This document shows, piece after piece, positions 1-6,074 of a stretch of 7,929 bases of DNA; positions within the stretch are counted from its first letter, which is position 1; the number at the start of each line of letters is the position of its first letter. A program made the position numbers and the translations under genes. Below the pieces are notes generated by a model. That model searched no databases, had not been told where the DNA came from, and worked only from the letters and a program-made list of their open reading frames with translations. This DNA comes from Acidimicrobiia bacterium (GTDB lineage: Bacteria > Actinomycetota > Acidimicrobiia > Spongiisociales > SHLN01): NCBI GenBank assembly GCA_030624805.1, contig JAUXJL010000084.1, positions 1-7,929 on the forward strand. Reading direction: 5' to 3'.

Positions 1-495
1 CGGACTGCCTGGCATTTCGTGCTTGACATCAATCTGGTGGCGTCGGCCTTGTTGATGGGAAAGGTTGCTCCCCACATGCGAAACCGTGGCGGGGGGTCAA
101 TCGTGAACATCGCCTCAATCAGTGGGAAGCAGTCCCAGCCAAACCGGGTGGTGTATCCCGTTACCAAAGCGGCTGTACTCGGCCTGACCCGCAATGCCGG
201 CCAGCTCCTGGCGGCCGATGGCATCCGGGTCAACTCGGTGTCTCCCGGTTGGACGTGGAGCCGGTCTCTCTCAGCACGTTACGGCTCACGAGAACGGGCC
301 GACGCCCTCGCCGCCGAGTTCCAGCCGATCGGCCGCATGGCGGACCCTGAGGAGATAGCCGATGCGGTCTCCTTCCTGGTGAGCGGCCGATCCTCTTTCG
401 TCACCGGCGCCGATCTGGCAGTCGACGGCGGATACTCGGCTATCGGTCCAGAGGCGCTCGGCCAGCCCTTCGACAAGATTCCAACCGTCGATTGA
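1..495 (+). CDS. SDR family NAD(P)-dependent oxidoreductase, 5' end outside the window
   Basis: This is the C-terminal part (164 codons visible) of a classical short-chain dehydrogenase/reductase. The open frame runs in from base 1, so the GTG at 19 is internal: the residues before it (TAWHF) continue into VLDINL, the usual SDR segment carrying the first catalytic Asn (N11 of the visible part). The catalytic Ser lies in IASISG (S39) and the Tyr/Lys pair in YPVTK (Y52, K56). The later SPGW and VTGADLAVDGGYSAIGPE segments are typical of the FabG-like C-terminal half. The Rossmann TGxxxGxG motif, about 95-100 residues upstream, is missing because of the window edge, so the cofactor cannot be judged. 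The ending (VDGGYSAIGPE) resembles SDRs often annotated in sugar or polyol clusters, from memory. It stops four bases before the next SDR and is probably co-transcribed with it and iolC. The likely role is oxidation or reduction of a polyol or keto-sugar; the substrate is unknown. Confidence 0.9.
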   Translation, partial: RTAWHFVLDINLVASALLMGKVAPHMRNRGGGSIVNIASISGKQSQPNRVVYPVTKAAVLGLTRNAGQLLAADGIRVNSVSPGWTWSRSLSARYGSRERADALAAEFQPIGRMADPEEIADAVSFLVSGRSSFVTGADLAVDGGYSAIGPEALGQPFDKIPTVD

Positions 496-499
496 AAGC

Positions 500-1306
500 A
501 TGACCGTGTTCGGCCCCCACCAGACCGCCATCGTCACCGGAGGATCGCAGGGCCTCGGCCTTGCCATCGCCGAGGAGATGATCGGGGCGGGACTGGCCAA
601 CCTGGTGATCGTCGGCCGCGACCGCGACAAGGGAAACCGAGCCGTCGAGCACCTCGAAAAACTGGGCGCTGAGGGATTCTTCGTTTCCGCTGATCTTTCG
701 CAACCGACGGCTGCCGAACAGGTTACGGGCGAGGCGTCGGAGCGATTTGGCCCCATCCATGCCCTCGTCAATGCTGCCGCAGTCACCGATCGGGATTCGG
801 TGTGGGATGCCACAACCGATCGGTTTGATCAGATCTTCGCTACCAACGTCCGTGCTCCCTACTTCCTCACCCAGGGTGTGGCCCGCAATATGAAGGATCA
901 CGGGGTGGAGGGCTCAGTGGTCAACATCGGCTCGATGGCCGGCCACGGCGGCGCCCCTTTCATCACCAGTTACAGCGCTTCGAAGAGTGCATTGATCGCA
1001 CTGACCCGGAACCTGGCAAACGCCCTCGCCCCTCATCGGATTCGGGTGAACATCGTCAACCCGGGGTGGATGGACACTCCCGCCGAGGATCAGATTCAGC
1101 GCATTCACCACGGCGCCGGTGACGGCTGGCTGGAAGCCGCCGGTTCCCGGCAGCCGTTCGGAAGGTTGATCGACCCGAGTGAAGTGGCGCGGTTGGTTTC
1201 GTTCGTGGCATCACCCGCCGCGGGTCTCATGACGGGCGCGGTGATCGATTTCGACCAGCATGTGATGGGCACCGCCCCCGACTACGAGGACGACATCCCG
1301 GGGTGA
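500..1306 (+). CDS. SDR family oxidoreductase, second gene of the iolC operon
   Basis: A complete 268-residue classical SDR. Visible elements are the cofactor motif TGGSQGLG (13-20), an Arg after beta-strand 2 (VGRDRD, R40) that suggests NADP preference, the structural NAxA motif as NAAA (91-94) in place of the common NNAG, the catalytic Asn in ATNV (about N116), Ser in IGSMAG (S145) and YSASK (Y158, K162). The C-terminal tail GAVIDFDQ replaces the usual VDGG end and runs into an acidic tail (DYEDD). The ATG at 500 is four bases after the upstream SDR stop; only a weak GAAAG lies before it, so translation is probably coupled. Its TGA overlaps the GTG of iolC as GTGA, so the two genes are translationally linked. 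It probably oxidises or reduces an inositol- or ketosugar-type intermediate in the cytoplasm. The family is secure but the substrate is not. Oddities are the NAAA motif and the PGW turn shared with the preceding SDR. Confidence 0.92.
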   Translation: MTVFGPHQTAIVTGGSQGLGLAIAEEMIGAGLANLVIVGRDRDKGNRAVEHLEKLGAEGFFVSADLSQPTAAEQVTGEASERFGPIHALVNAAAVTDRDSVWDATTDRFDQIFATNVRAPYFLTQGVARNMKDHGVEGSVVNIGSMAGHGGAPFITSYSASKSALIALTRNLANALAPHRIRVNIVNPGWMDTPAEDQIQRIHHGAGDGWLEAAGSRQPFGRLIDPSEVARLVSFVASPAAGLMTGAVIDFDQHVMGTAPDYEDDIPG

Positions 1307-2307
1307 CGTACGACCTCATCACCGTCGGCCGGGCCAACATGGATCTGTTCGCACAGCAGATCGGAGCCGACTTCGAGAACGTTTCCAGCTTCGATGCGAT
1401 GGTGGGTGGAAGTCCCACCAATATCGCAATCGGAACGGCTCGACTTGGCTTGCAAGTAATCGCCTTCACAGCGGTTGGGACCGACCGGGTCGGCGATTTC
1501 ATCCTCCGCTATCTGTCCGACGCAGGTGTGGTCACCGGCTTCATCCCTCGAGTAGAGGGCAAGCTGACTTCGCTGGCGCTTATCGGCATCAAACCCCCTG
1601 CCGAGTTCCCGCTGTCCTTCTATCGGGAAGACCCGGCCGACATATATCTCACGATCGATCATGCCCGGGACCTCCCGCTCGCGTCCACGAGAGCGGTGCT
1701 GCTGTCGGGGAATGTTTACTCCCGCGGCCGGGTGGTGGCGACCGCCGATTGGATGGCGGACGAGGCGGTCCGGCTGGACCTGCTGAGGTTTGTCGATCTC
1801 GACCTCCGCCCCTTGGAGTGGGCCGACCACCGTGACTACGGCCGCGCCATGCGCCGGTTGTTCGCCCGAGTCGATGTCGCAATCGGGACCGAGGAGGAGT
1901 TTCATGAGGCGCTGTCGGCCGAACCCCAGCGCATCATGGCGCGGGGAATGGAGCTTAACGACGAGCAGCATGACGAGGTTGTCGGGGCTGTTGGGGAATT
2001 GGTCGCGGCCGACGAAGGCGTCGCCGCAGTGGTGCTAAAGCACGGGCCGGGAGGGGCGTCGGTGTTGACGGCCGACGAGACCGTTGATGTGCCCGGATTC
2101 CCGGTCACTGTAGTGAACACAGTCGGGGCCGGAGATGCGTTTGCGAGCGGCCTCATTACCAAGCGACTCGAAGGATGGAACTGGTTCGAAGCCGTGCGAT
2201 TCGCCAACGCTTGCGGCGCCCTGGTAGTCACCCGTCACGGCTGCTCGTCGGCCCTGCCAACGGAGCCTGAAGTGATGGCCTTCATCGACGACCATGGCGG
2301 GCTGTAG
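1303..2307 (+). CDS. iolC: 5-dehydro-2-deoxygluconokinase (IolC), PfkB family
   Basis: IolC phosphorylates 5-dehydro-2-deoxy-D-gluconate with ATP to the 6-phosphate, a late step of myo-inositol breakdown. The 334-residue protein starts TYDLITVGRANMDL and continues with QQIGADFENVSSF, matching the IolC N-terminus. PfkB signature 1 is VGGSPTNIAIGTARLG (34-49). SFYRED (105-110), DLDLRP (165-170) and the C-terminal RHGCSSALPT (311-320) are IolC-like rather than generic ribokinase. Signature 2 is NTVGAGDAF (272-280), with the catalytic base D278. The length fits single-domain IolC; there is no C-terminal DUF2090-type aldolase domain as in some rhizobial IolC proteins of about 630 residues. The start is GTG, overlapping the upstream TGA by four bases, with GAGGA about 12 bases before it. 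It ends four bases before the convergent transaldolase gene. KDG kinase or fructokinase is possible but fits the motifs less well. Confidence 0.9.
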   Translation: MTYDLITVGRANMDLFAQQIGADFENVSSFDAMVGGSPTNIAIGTARLGLQVIAFTAVGTDRVGDFILRYLSDAGVVTGFIPRVEGKLTSLALIGIKPPAEFPLSFYREDPADIYLTIDHARDLPLASTRAVLLSGNVYSRGRVVATADWMADEAVRLDLLRFVDLDLRPLEWADHRDYGRAMRRLFARVDVAIGTEEEFHEALSAEPQRIMARGMELNDEQHDEVVGAVGELVAADEGVAAVVLKHGPGGASVLTADETVDVPGFPVTVVNTVGAGDAFASGLITKRLEGWNWFEAVRFANACGALVVTRHGCSSALPTEPEVMAFIDDHGGL

Positions 2308-2311
2308 GGGT

Positions 2312-3403
2312 TTAGCTCACGTCCGGGTTCGGGAGCATGAAGTCCTCTCGGATGACCCGGATCAGCTCGTGGTGTGAGCCGATGAACCCCCGCAGCGTGC
2401 GCACGGTTGCCCCGTAGCCATCGAACTGTTCAACCGACATCCCGTCTTCGTCATAGGCCATCCGAAAGTCGGGAATGCGGTCGTAGAGCTCTTGCACGAT
2501 CTCGGGGGCGACCGTCTCACCGATACGCTCCCGTACCTCCACCTGTGAGCCGTTGAACAGCTTCTGCCAGGCCGAGGGAATGGTGAGCACGATGTCACCG
2601 CCGATGAGCTCGGACCAGTGCAGGTGATGGCGGTAGGCGGCCGCCAGTAGCCGTGATCGGTAACCCCGCTCCTGGTACAGCCCATACGCCTGCTTGAAGA
2701 CGGCGATGCCCGCCCAGGGGAGGTACGCCGGGTTCACGACGATGGCGTCACGTTTGGTTACTACCTGCATCCAGTCGTCGGTGCGCCCGATCATGATGGT
2801 TGCGACCGGCGTCATGTCCTCGGTAGGCAGCCCATCGGCAGCACGACGATCGAGCCCGCGCTCGACTGCCTCTGCAATCGCGATGGCCTGCGGCACCGTG
2901 AAGCTGACGGTGGCGTTCACGTTCACGCCACGGTAGGTCACTTCTTCGATGGCCGCGATTCCCTGGCTGGTGGCAGGCAGCTTCACCTGCATGTTGGGAG
3001 CGAGTGCTGCGAAGTGTTCGGCCTGTGCCACCATGCGATCGAGATTGCGGTAGTTGGCGGGGTTGGTCTGGATCGAGAGGCGGCCTTTCCGTCCGTTCTC
3101 CCGCTCGAAAACCGGCAGCAGCAGCTCGGCGCCTTTCAACGCGATCTCCTCGAACACCTGCCACATGACGTCTTCCTCGGTCCACGCAGGATTGTCCGCG
3201 ATGATCTCATGGATGCGGTCCTCCCACAGGTGCCGTTCCTGACGAAGCACCTGCTCGACGATGGTGGGGTTGCTGGTTGCCCCTACTGCACCGTGTTCGA
3301 TGGCATACGTCAGCTCTTCGATCGAGCACGAGTCATTCCAGAAGTCTGTTGCGGTGGTGCTGACTGTCGCCTGCAACGGGCTCAGCGCGGTGGCTTCAAG
3401 CAT
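2312..3403 (-). CDS. Transaldolase-family protein with FSA-like active-site changes
   Basis: A 363-residue (beta/alpha)8 class I aldolase of the transaldolase family, cytoplasmic. Visible motifs are an early Asp in FWNDS (D24), GATSNPTIV (41-49), RLSIQTNP (108-115), the Schiff-base Lys in VKLPATSQGIAAIEE (K141), NVNATVSFT (161-169) and IGRTDDWM (205-212), where R207 fits the phosphate-binding Arg. Compared from memory with E. coli TalB, Glu96 is Gln112 here, as in fructose-6-phosphate aldolase (Gln59), and Phe178 is Met204. Residues after about 215 follow an unusual extended C-terminal half (PSAWQKLF, about 276-283) not seen in short FSA-type members. The ATG at 3403 has GGAG seven bases upstream. 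It lies downstream of iolG in the same direction (86-base gap) and tail-to-tail with iolC, so it probably serves the same polyol pathway, either as a transaldolase or as the carbon-carbon lyase that IolJ normally provides. The family is secure; substrates are unknown, and a pentose phosphate pathway role cannot be excluded. Confidence 0.88.
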   Translation of the reverse strand: MLEATALSPLQATVSTTATDFWNDSCSIEELTYAIEHGAVGATSNPTIVEQVLRQERHLWEDRIHEIIADNPAWTEEDVMWQVFEEIALKGAELLLPVFERENGRKGRLSIQTNPANYRNLDRMVAQAEHFAALAPNMQVKLPATSQGIAAIEEVTYRGVNVNATVSFTVPQAIAIAEAVERGLDRRAADGLPTEDMTPVATIMIGRTDDWMQVVTKRDAIVVNPAYLPWAGIAVFKQAYGLYQERGYRSRLLAAAYRHHLHWSELIGGDIVLTIPSAWQKLFNGSQVEVRERIGETVAPEIVQELYDRIPDFRMAYDEDGMSVEQFDGYGATVRTLRGFIGSHHELIRVIREDFMLPNPDVS

Positions 3404-3432
3404 CGATGGACTCCATTTCGACGTTCCCTCTG

Positions 3433-3438
3433 ATGATA
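3433..3438 (-). promoter_or_regulatory. Candidate -10 box for the transaldolase gene
   Basis: The minus strand reads TATCAT (TANNNT) about 30 bases before the ATG at 3403. A start near 3426 would give a leader of about 22 bases carrying the GGAG ribosome site. No good -35 box is present. It would give the gene its own promoter within the 86-base gap after iolG; read-through from iolG is also possible. Confidence 0.35.
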
Positions 3439-3446
3439 TCGACTCG

Positions 3447-3458
3447 TTGGGAGCCCAA
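3447..3458. repeat. Palindrome TTGGGAGCCCAA, possible operator
   Basis: A hyphenated inverted repeat with 5-base arms (TTGGG / CCCAA) and a 2-base centre lies immediately upstream of the candidate -10 box of the transaldolase gene, where a -35 box would be. This position suits a regulator site. It is too GC-poor at its ends and lacks a T-run, so it does not look like a terminator of iolG. Only one copy is seen. Confidence 0.3.
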
Positions 3459-3489
3459 GCCGGGGTGGCCGGATCAGGCGCCGCATTGC

Positions 3490-4485
3490 TCAGCGAGGCC
3501 GTTCCCCTAGCTCGACTCGCTGCGGTCCCGCCGCAATGGCCGTCACTCCCGCTTCAGCCGCCGCCAGCGTCGCATATCCATCCCAAGCGGTCGGGCCTCC
3601 GGAGCTGCCCTCCTGCATGCTCTCCACCCACCCCCTCGCTTCCAGCACGTAGGCCTCAGCAAATCGTTCCAGCCAACCCGGCTCTTCCCGTTGAGCGATG
3701 GCAGATCGGCGGCGCACCGGCGGCGTGTGATGGGGAGCTATCGTCACCGTTCCGTCGGAACCAACGACCTCAACTCCTACCTCGTATCCAGATGAGGAGT
3801 CCCGGTTCACCTCGATTACCGCCAACGCACCATTCGTCATCTGCAGGGATATGATCTGGAGCTCCAATTCCGCTGATCGATCCGGGTCAATCGGCGCGCC
3901 CATCACCGAAATCTCGGCAATCTCTGCGTCGAGCAGCCATCGGGCCGAGTACAGGTCGTGAATGGCGGAGGAAATCATCACCTCGCGAGTGGTGGGAAAC
4001 GGAGCCAGCGCCCGATTGCGATGCCAACCGCGGAAGTACACAGGCCGACCGATCTCTCCCCGCTCGATCGCCCCTTTTACCGCCAGGTGCTGCGGATCGA
4101 AGTGCCGCATGAAACCCACCTGTACCAGGCGACGGTCGGCGGCTGCCTCGGCCTCGACGACGACTCGCGCCTCCGCCGGAGTAGCGGCCAGGGGCTTTTC
4201 GCACAAAACAGGTTTACCGGCCGCGATGCACTCGAGCGCCAGGGCGGCGTGGGTTTCATCCGGTGAGGCGATGATCACGGCATCGACATCGGTGGCGCCT
4301 ATCAGGGACCCCGCCTCCTGGTAAGGGTCGGCTCCAAAGGCCCGGGAGACGGCTTCCAGTCGAGCCGGGTCGGCATCCATCACGGCGGTCACCGAGGCTC
4401 CTGCGATACGACGGTGCAGATTCTCGACATGTCGCATTCCCATGCCGCCGACGCCGACAACCCCTACGCGTAGATTTTGATTCAC
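3490..4485 (-). CDS. iolG: Gfo/Idh/MocA family dehydrogenase, inositol 2-dehydrogenase-like
   Basis: A 331-residue NAD(P)-dependent dehydrogenase of the Gfo/Idh/MocA family, the usual first enzyme of myo-inositol catabolism (inositol to 2-keto-inositol). The N-terminal Rossmann domain shows VGVVGVGGMGMRH (7-19), an acidic residue after beta-2 (VMDADP, 35-40) favouring NAD, ASPDETH (73-79) and the catalytic-Lys motif CEKPLA (K97). QVGFMRHFDP (122-131) is characteristic of IolG-type enzymes. The C-terminal domain has SSAIHDLYSARWLL (172-185), so H176 is kept, but the Asp expected four residues earlier (Asp172 of B. subtilis IolG) is Ser172, and the usual Asp179 is Tyr. The start is GTG: an in-frame TGA lies 15 bases upstream, and GGAGGT sits very close before the GTG. 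It is divergent from two SDR genes and followed by the transaldolase gene. The family is certain; substrate assignment to inositol itself is moderate, and another cyclitol or hexose derivative is possible. Confidence 0.78.
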   Translation of the reverse strand: MNQNLRVGVVGVGGMGMRHVENLHRRIAGASVTAVMDADPARLEAVSRAFGADPYQEAGSLIGATDVDAVIIASPDETHAALALECIAAGKPVLCEKPLAATPAEARVVVEAEAAADRRLVQVGFMRHFDPQHLAVKGAIERGEIGRPVYFRGWHRNRALAPFPTTREVMISSAIHDLYSARWLLDAEIAEISVMGAPIDPDRSAELELQIISLQMTNGALAVIEVNRDSSSGYEVGVEVVGSDGTVTIAPHHTPPVRRRSAIAQREEPGWLERFAEAYVLEARGWVESMQEGSSGGPTAWDGYATLAAAEAGVTAIAAGPQRVELGERPR

Positions 4486-4486
4486 C

Positions 4487-4494
4487 GCACCTCC
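4487..4494 (-). promoter_or_regulatory. Ribosome binding site of iolG
   Basis: The minus strand reads TGGAGGTG just before the GTG start at 4485. The match to the 16S rRNA tail is strong, but the spacing to the GTG is short, about four bases after GGAGG. An in-frame TGA immediately upstream leaves no earlier start, so this site supports the GTG. Confidence 0.55.
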
Positions 4495-4520
4495 ACATCA
4501 CGGCCGCCCACCGGATCGGC

Positions 4521-4526
4521 AATATA
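4521..4526 (-). promoter_or_regulatory. Candidate -10 box for iolG
   Basis: The minus strand reads TATATT, an AT-rich hexamer standing out in GC-rich DNA, about 36 bases before the iolG GTG. A start some seven bases downstream would give a leader of roughly 28 bases containing the GGAGGT ribosome site. The best -35-like sequence (TTGAGC, 4548-4553) is 21 bases away, longer than usual, so an activator may be needed or the assignment is wrong. Confidence 0.4.
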
Positions 4527-4547
4527 GAGGAGTCTCGCGCCCGGGCA

Positions 4548-4559
4548 GCTCAAACGAGC
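4548..4559. repeat. Short inverted repeat between iolG and the SDR operon
   Basis: GCTC-AAAC-GAGC forms a 4-base inverted repeat in the divergent intergenic region, beside an 8-base palindrome GCCCGGGC at 4539-4546. Both lie between the two candidate -10 boxes, where an operator would be expected. Such short repeats are common by chance in GC-rich DNA, so this is only a pointer. Confidence 0.2.
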
Positions 4560-4566
4560 GGGGTGG

Positions 4567-4572
4567 TAGCGT
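4567..4572 (+). promoter_or_regulatory. Weak candidate -10 box for the two-SDR operon
   Basis: TAGCGT fits TANNNT, and a start about seven bases later would give a leader of some 20 bases that includes AAGGGTGG before the ATG at 4601. No -35 match is seen. It shares the 115-base divergent region with the iolG promoter, so a regulator bound there could control both directions. Confidence 0.25.
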
Positions 4573-4600
4573 CCAATGAATACACGTGAAGGGTGGAAAA

Positions 4601-5320
4601 ATGAGCGATCTCACGGGTCTGGTAGCCGCGATCACAGGGACCAGCGCCGGCATCGGACAGTCCAGTGCACGGGCGCTGATTGCCGAGGGTATGAAGGTGG
4701 TGGGAGGAGCCCGGCGGGCCGACCGTCTCAAGGACCTGGCAGATGAGCTTGGAGATGCGTTCGTCCCGGTGGAAATGGATGTGCGCACCCCGACCGACGG
4801 GGTCAAGCTGGTGGAAGCGGCGGTCGACGCGTTCGGGAAGCTCGATGTGCTGATCGCAAATGCCGGCATTGGGGTGTATGGCGGCATTATGGACCAGACC
4901 GACGACGAGATCGTGGCCATGATCGACACCAATGTGTCGGGCACCGTGTGGCCAATCCGGGCGGCGGTTCCCGGGATGCTCAGCACCGGCAGTGGCGACA
5001 TCGTCATCATCGCGTCGGTCGCCGGCATCCGGGGGGCAGGGGACGAAGCCGTGTACGCCGCGACTAAGTTCGCGCAAGTGGGGCTGGCCGGGGCGCTCGA
5101 CCGCGAGCTCCGTGCCAAAGGGATCCGAGTGACGGTGATCGCACCCGGGGGTGTTGCAACCGAATTCGCAATGGGAACCGGCCGGACTCCAGATATGGAG
5201 GGCCTCGAGAAAATGCTTCGGCCCGACGATGTGGCGCAAGCGGTAGTGGCCGTCCTCAAGCAGCCGCGCAGCATGCGCAGCCTGGTGTGGTCCATGCGCA
5301 GCATTCACGAAGAAGACTGA
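4601..5320 (+). CDS. SDR family oxidoreductase, YdfG-like classical type
   Basis: A 239-residue classical SDR. It shows TGTSAGIG (12-19), the basic pair GARRADRL (36-43) after beta-2 pointing to NADP(H), DVLIANAGIG (82-91), the catalytic Asn in DTNVSG (N111), Ser in IASVAG (S139) and YAATK (Y152, K156). The PGGVATEF turn (182-189) and the short C-terminus without a VDGG loop (DDVAQAVVAVL, then SLVWSMRS) match the group containing YdfG/serine 3-dehydrogenase-like enzymes rather than FabG-like ones. The ATG at 4601 is preferred over the in-frame GTG at 4586 because AAGGGTGG (4589-4596) lies just before it; the GTG has no ribosome site and would lie over that element. It is divergent from iolG across about 115 bases and is followed after two bases by another SDR, so the pair is one operon. 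Probably a cytoplasmic reductase or dehydrogenase of a hydroxy or keto intermediate; substrate unknown. Confidence 0.9.
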   Translation: MSDLTGLVAAITGTSAGIGQSSARALIAEGMKVVGGARRADRLKDLADELGDAFVPVEMDVRTPTDGVKLVEAAVDAFGKLDVLIANAGIGVYGGIMDQTDDEIVAMIDTNVSGTVWPIRAAVPGMLSTGSGDIVIIASVAGIRGAGDEAVYAATKFAQVGLAGALDRELRAKGIRVTVIAPGGVATEFAMGTGRTPDMEGLEKMLRPDDVAQAVVAVLKQPRSMRSLVWSMRSIHEED

Positions 5321-5322
5321 CA

Positions 5323-6066
5323 ATGGAACAGCCGAACTTCCGGCTCGACGGGAAGACGGCGCTAGTCACCGGGGCTTCACGCGGGATTGGATTCGACCTC
5401 GTGGCCGCGCTGAGCGGGGCCGGAGCGCAGGTGGCTGCGGGCATTAGAAATCCGGATGACGCCGACCGCTTCGAAGGTCCGGTTCTGCCGGTCCGGCTTG
5501 ACGTAACCGATCCAGATGGCGTTGCCTCCGCCATCGATCAGATTGTCGATCACTTCGGTTCGTTAGACATCCTCGTCAACAACGCCGGCATCGGAGCAAA
5601 CCATCCGGCTGAGGCGGTTACCGAAGCCGACTGGGACGAGATCCTCGACGTCAACCTCAAGGGCCTCTTCTTTTGCTGCCAGGCAGCCGGGCGGGTGATG
5701 TTGAAACAAGGCGGCGGACGCATCATCAACATGAGCTCGCAAGCCGGGGTGGTCGGCATTCGCGACCATGCCGTCTATTCGGCCTCGAAGGGCGGCGTCA
5801 ATCTCCTCACCAAGGTGCTGGCCCTCGAATGGTCCGGGCGCGGCGTGACAGTCAACGCCGTAGCTCCGACTTTCATCTACACACCCGGCACTGCCGAACG
5901 TCTCGACGATCCGGGCTATCGGGCGGCGGTGGTCGAACGAATCCCGATCGGCACCGTTGGGACCACAACAGACGTGGCCGGGGCGGTCATCTACCTGGCC
6001 TCGGAGGCGGGAAGGATGGTCACCGGGCACGTGTTGCTGGTCGACGGGGGTTGGACCAGCCAGTAA
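5323..6066 (+). CDS. SDR family oxidoreductase, gluconate 5-dehydrogenase/FabG-like
   Basis: A 247-residue classical SDR with TGASRGIG (16-23), AAGIRNPDD (38-46) after beta-2, NNAGIG (86-91), the catalytic Asn in DVNLKG (N111), Ser in NMSSQAG (S139) and YSASK (Y152, K156). The C-terminus has VTGHVLLVDGGW (233-244), the standard FabG-like end. The overall form resembles gluconate 5-dehydrogenase (IdnO), 2-deoxy-gluconate 3-dehydrogenase (KduD) and FabG. Given the neighbours, a sugar acid or polyol substrate is more likely than acyl-ACP. The ATG at 5323 is two bases after the upstream SDR stop; a longer frame from GTG 5287 would lie inside that gene and add an unlikely basic stretch. Only a weak AGAAG precedes the ATG, so coupling to the upstream gene is likely. 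It ends eight bases from the convergent murA, with no evident terminator. The family is certain, the substrate not known. Confidence 0.9.
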   Translation: MEQPNFRLDGKTALVTGASRGIGFDLVAALSGAGAQVAAGIRNPDDADRFEGPVLPVRLDVTDPDGVASAIDQIVDHFGSLDILVNNAGIGANHPAEAVTEADWDEILDVNLKGLFFCCQAAGRVMLKQGGGRIINMSSQAGVVGIRDHAVYSASKGGVNLLTKVLALEWSGRGVTVNAVAPTFIYTPGTAERLDDPGYRAAVVERIPIGTVGTTTDVAGAVIYLASEAGRMVTGHVLLVDGGWTSQ

Positions 6067-6074
6067 AGACGCGG

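Noticed and set aside
286..813. - strand open frames across the two left SDR genes
   Set aside because: They are antisense to two genes with complete SDR catalytic motifs and span their junction; no domain is seen.
2312..3403. Sulfoquinovose transaldolase (SFT) pathway
   Set aside because: That pathway does not use an IolC-type kinase, and no sulfoquinovosidase, sulfofructose isomerase or sulfolactaldehyde enzyme is present.
3261..3854. + strand open frame across the transaldolase-iolG gap
   Set aside because: Pro/Ser-rich, no ribosome site, and overlaps the conserved ends of both - strand genes.
4498..5304. Long - strand open frames opposite the SDR gene at 4601
   Set aside because: Ser/Pro/Arg-rich composition without motifs, while the + strand frame has all SDR motifs.
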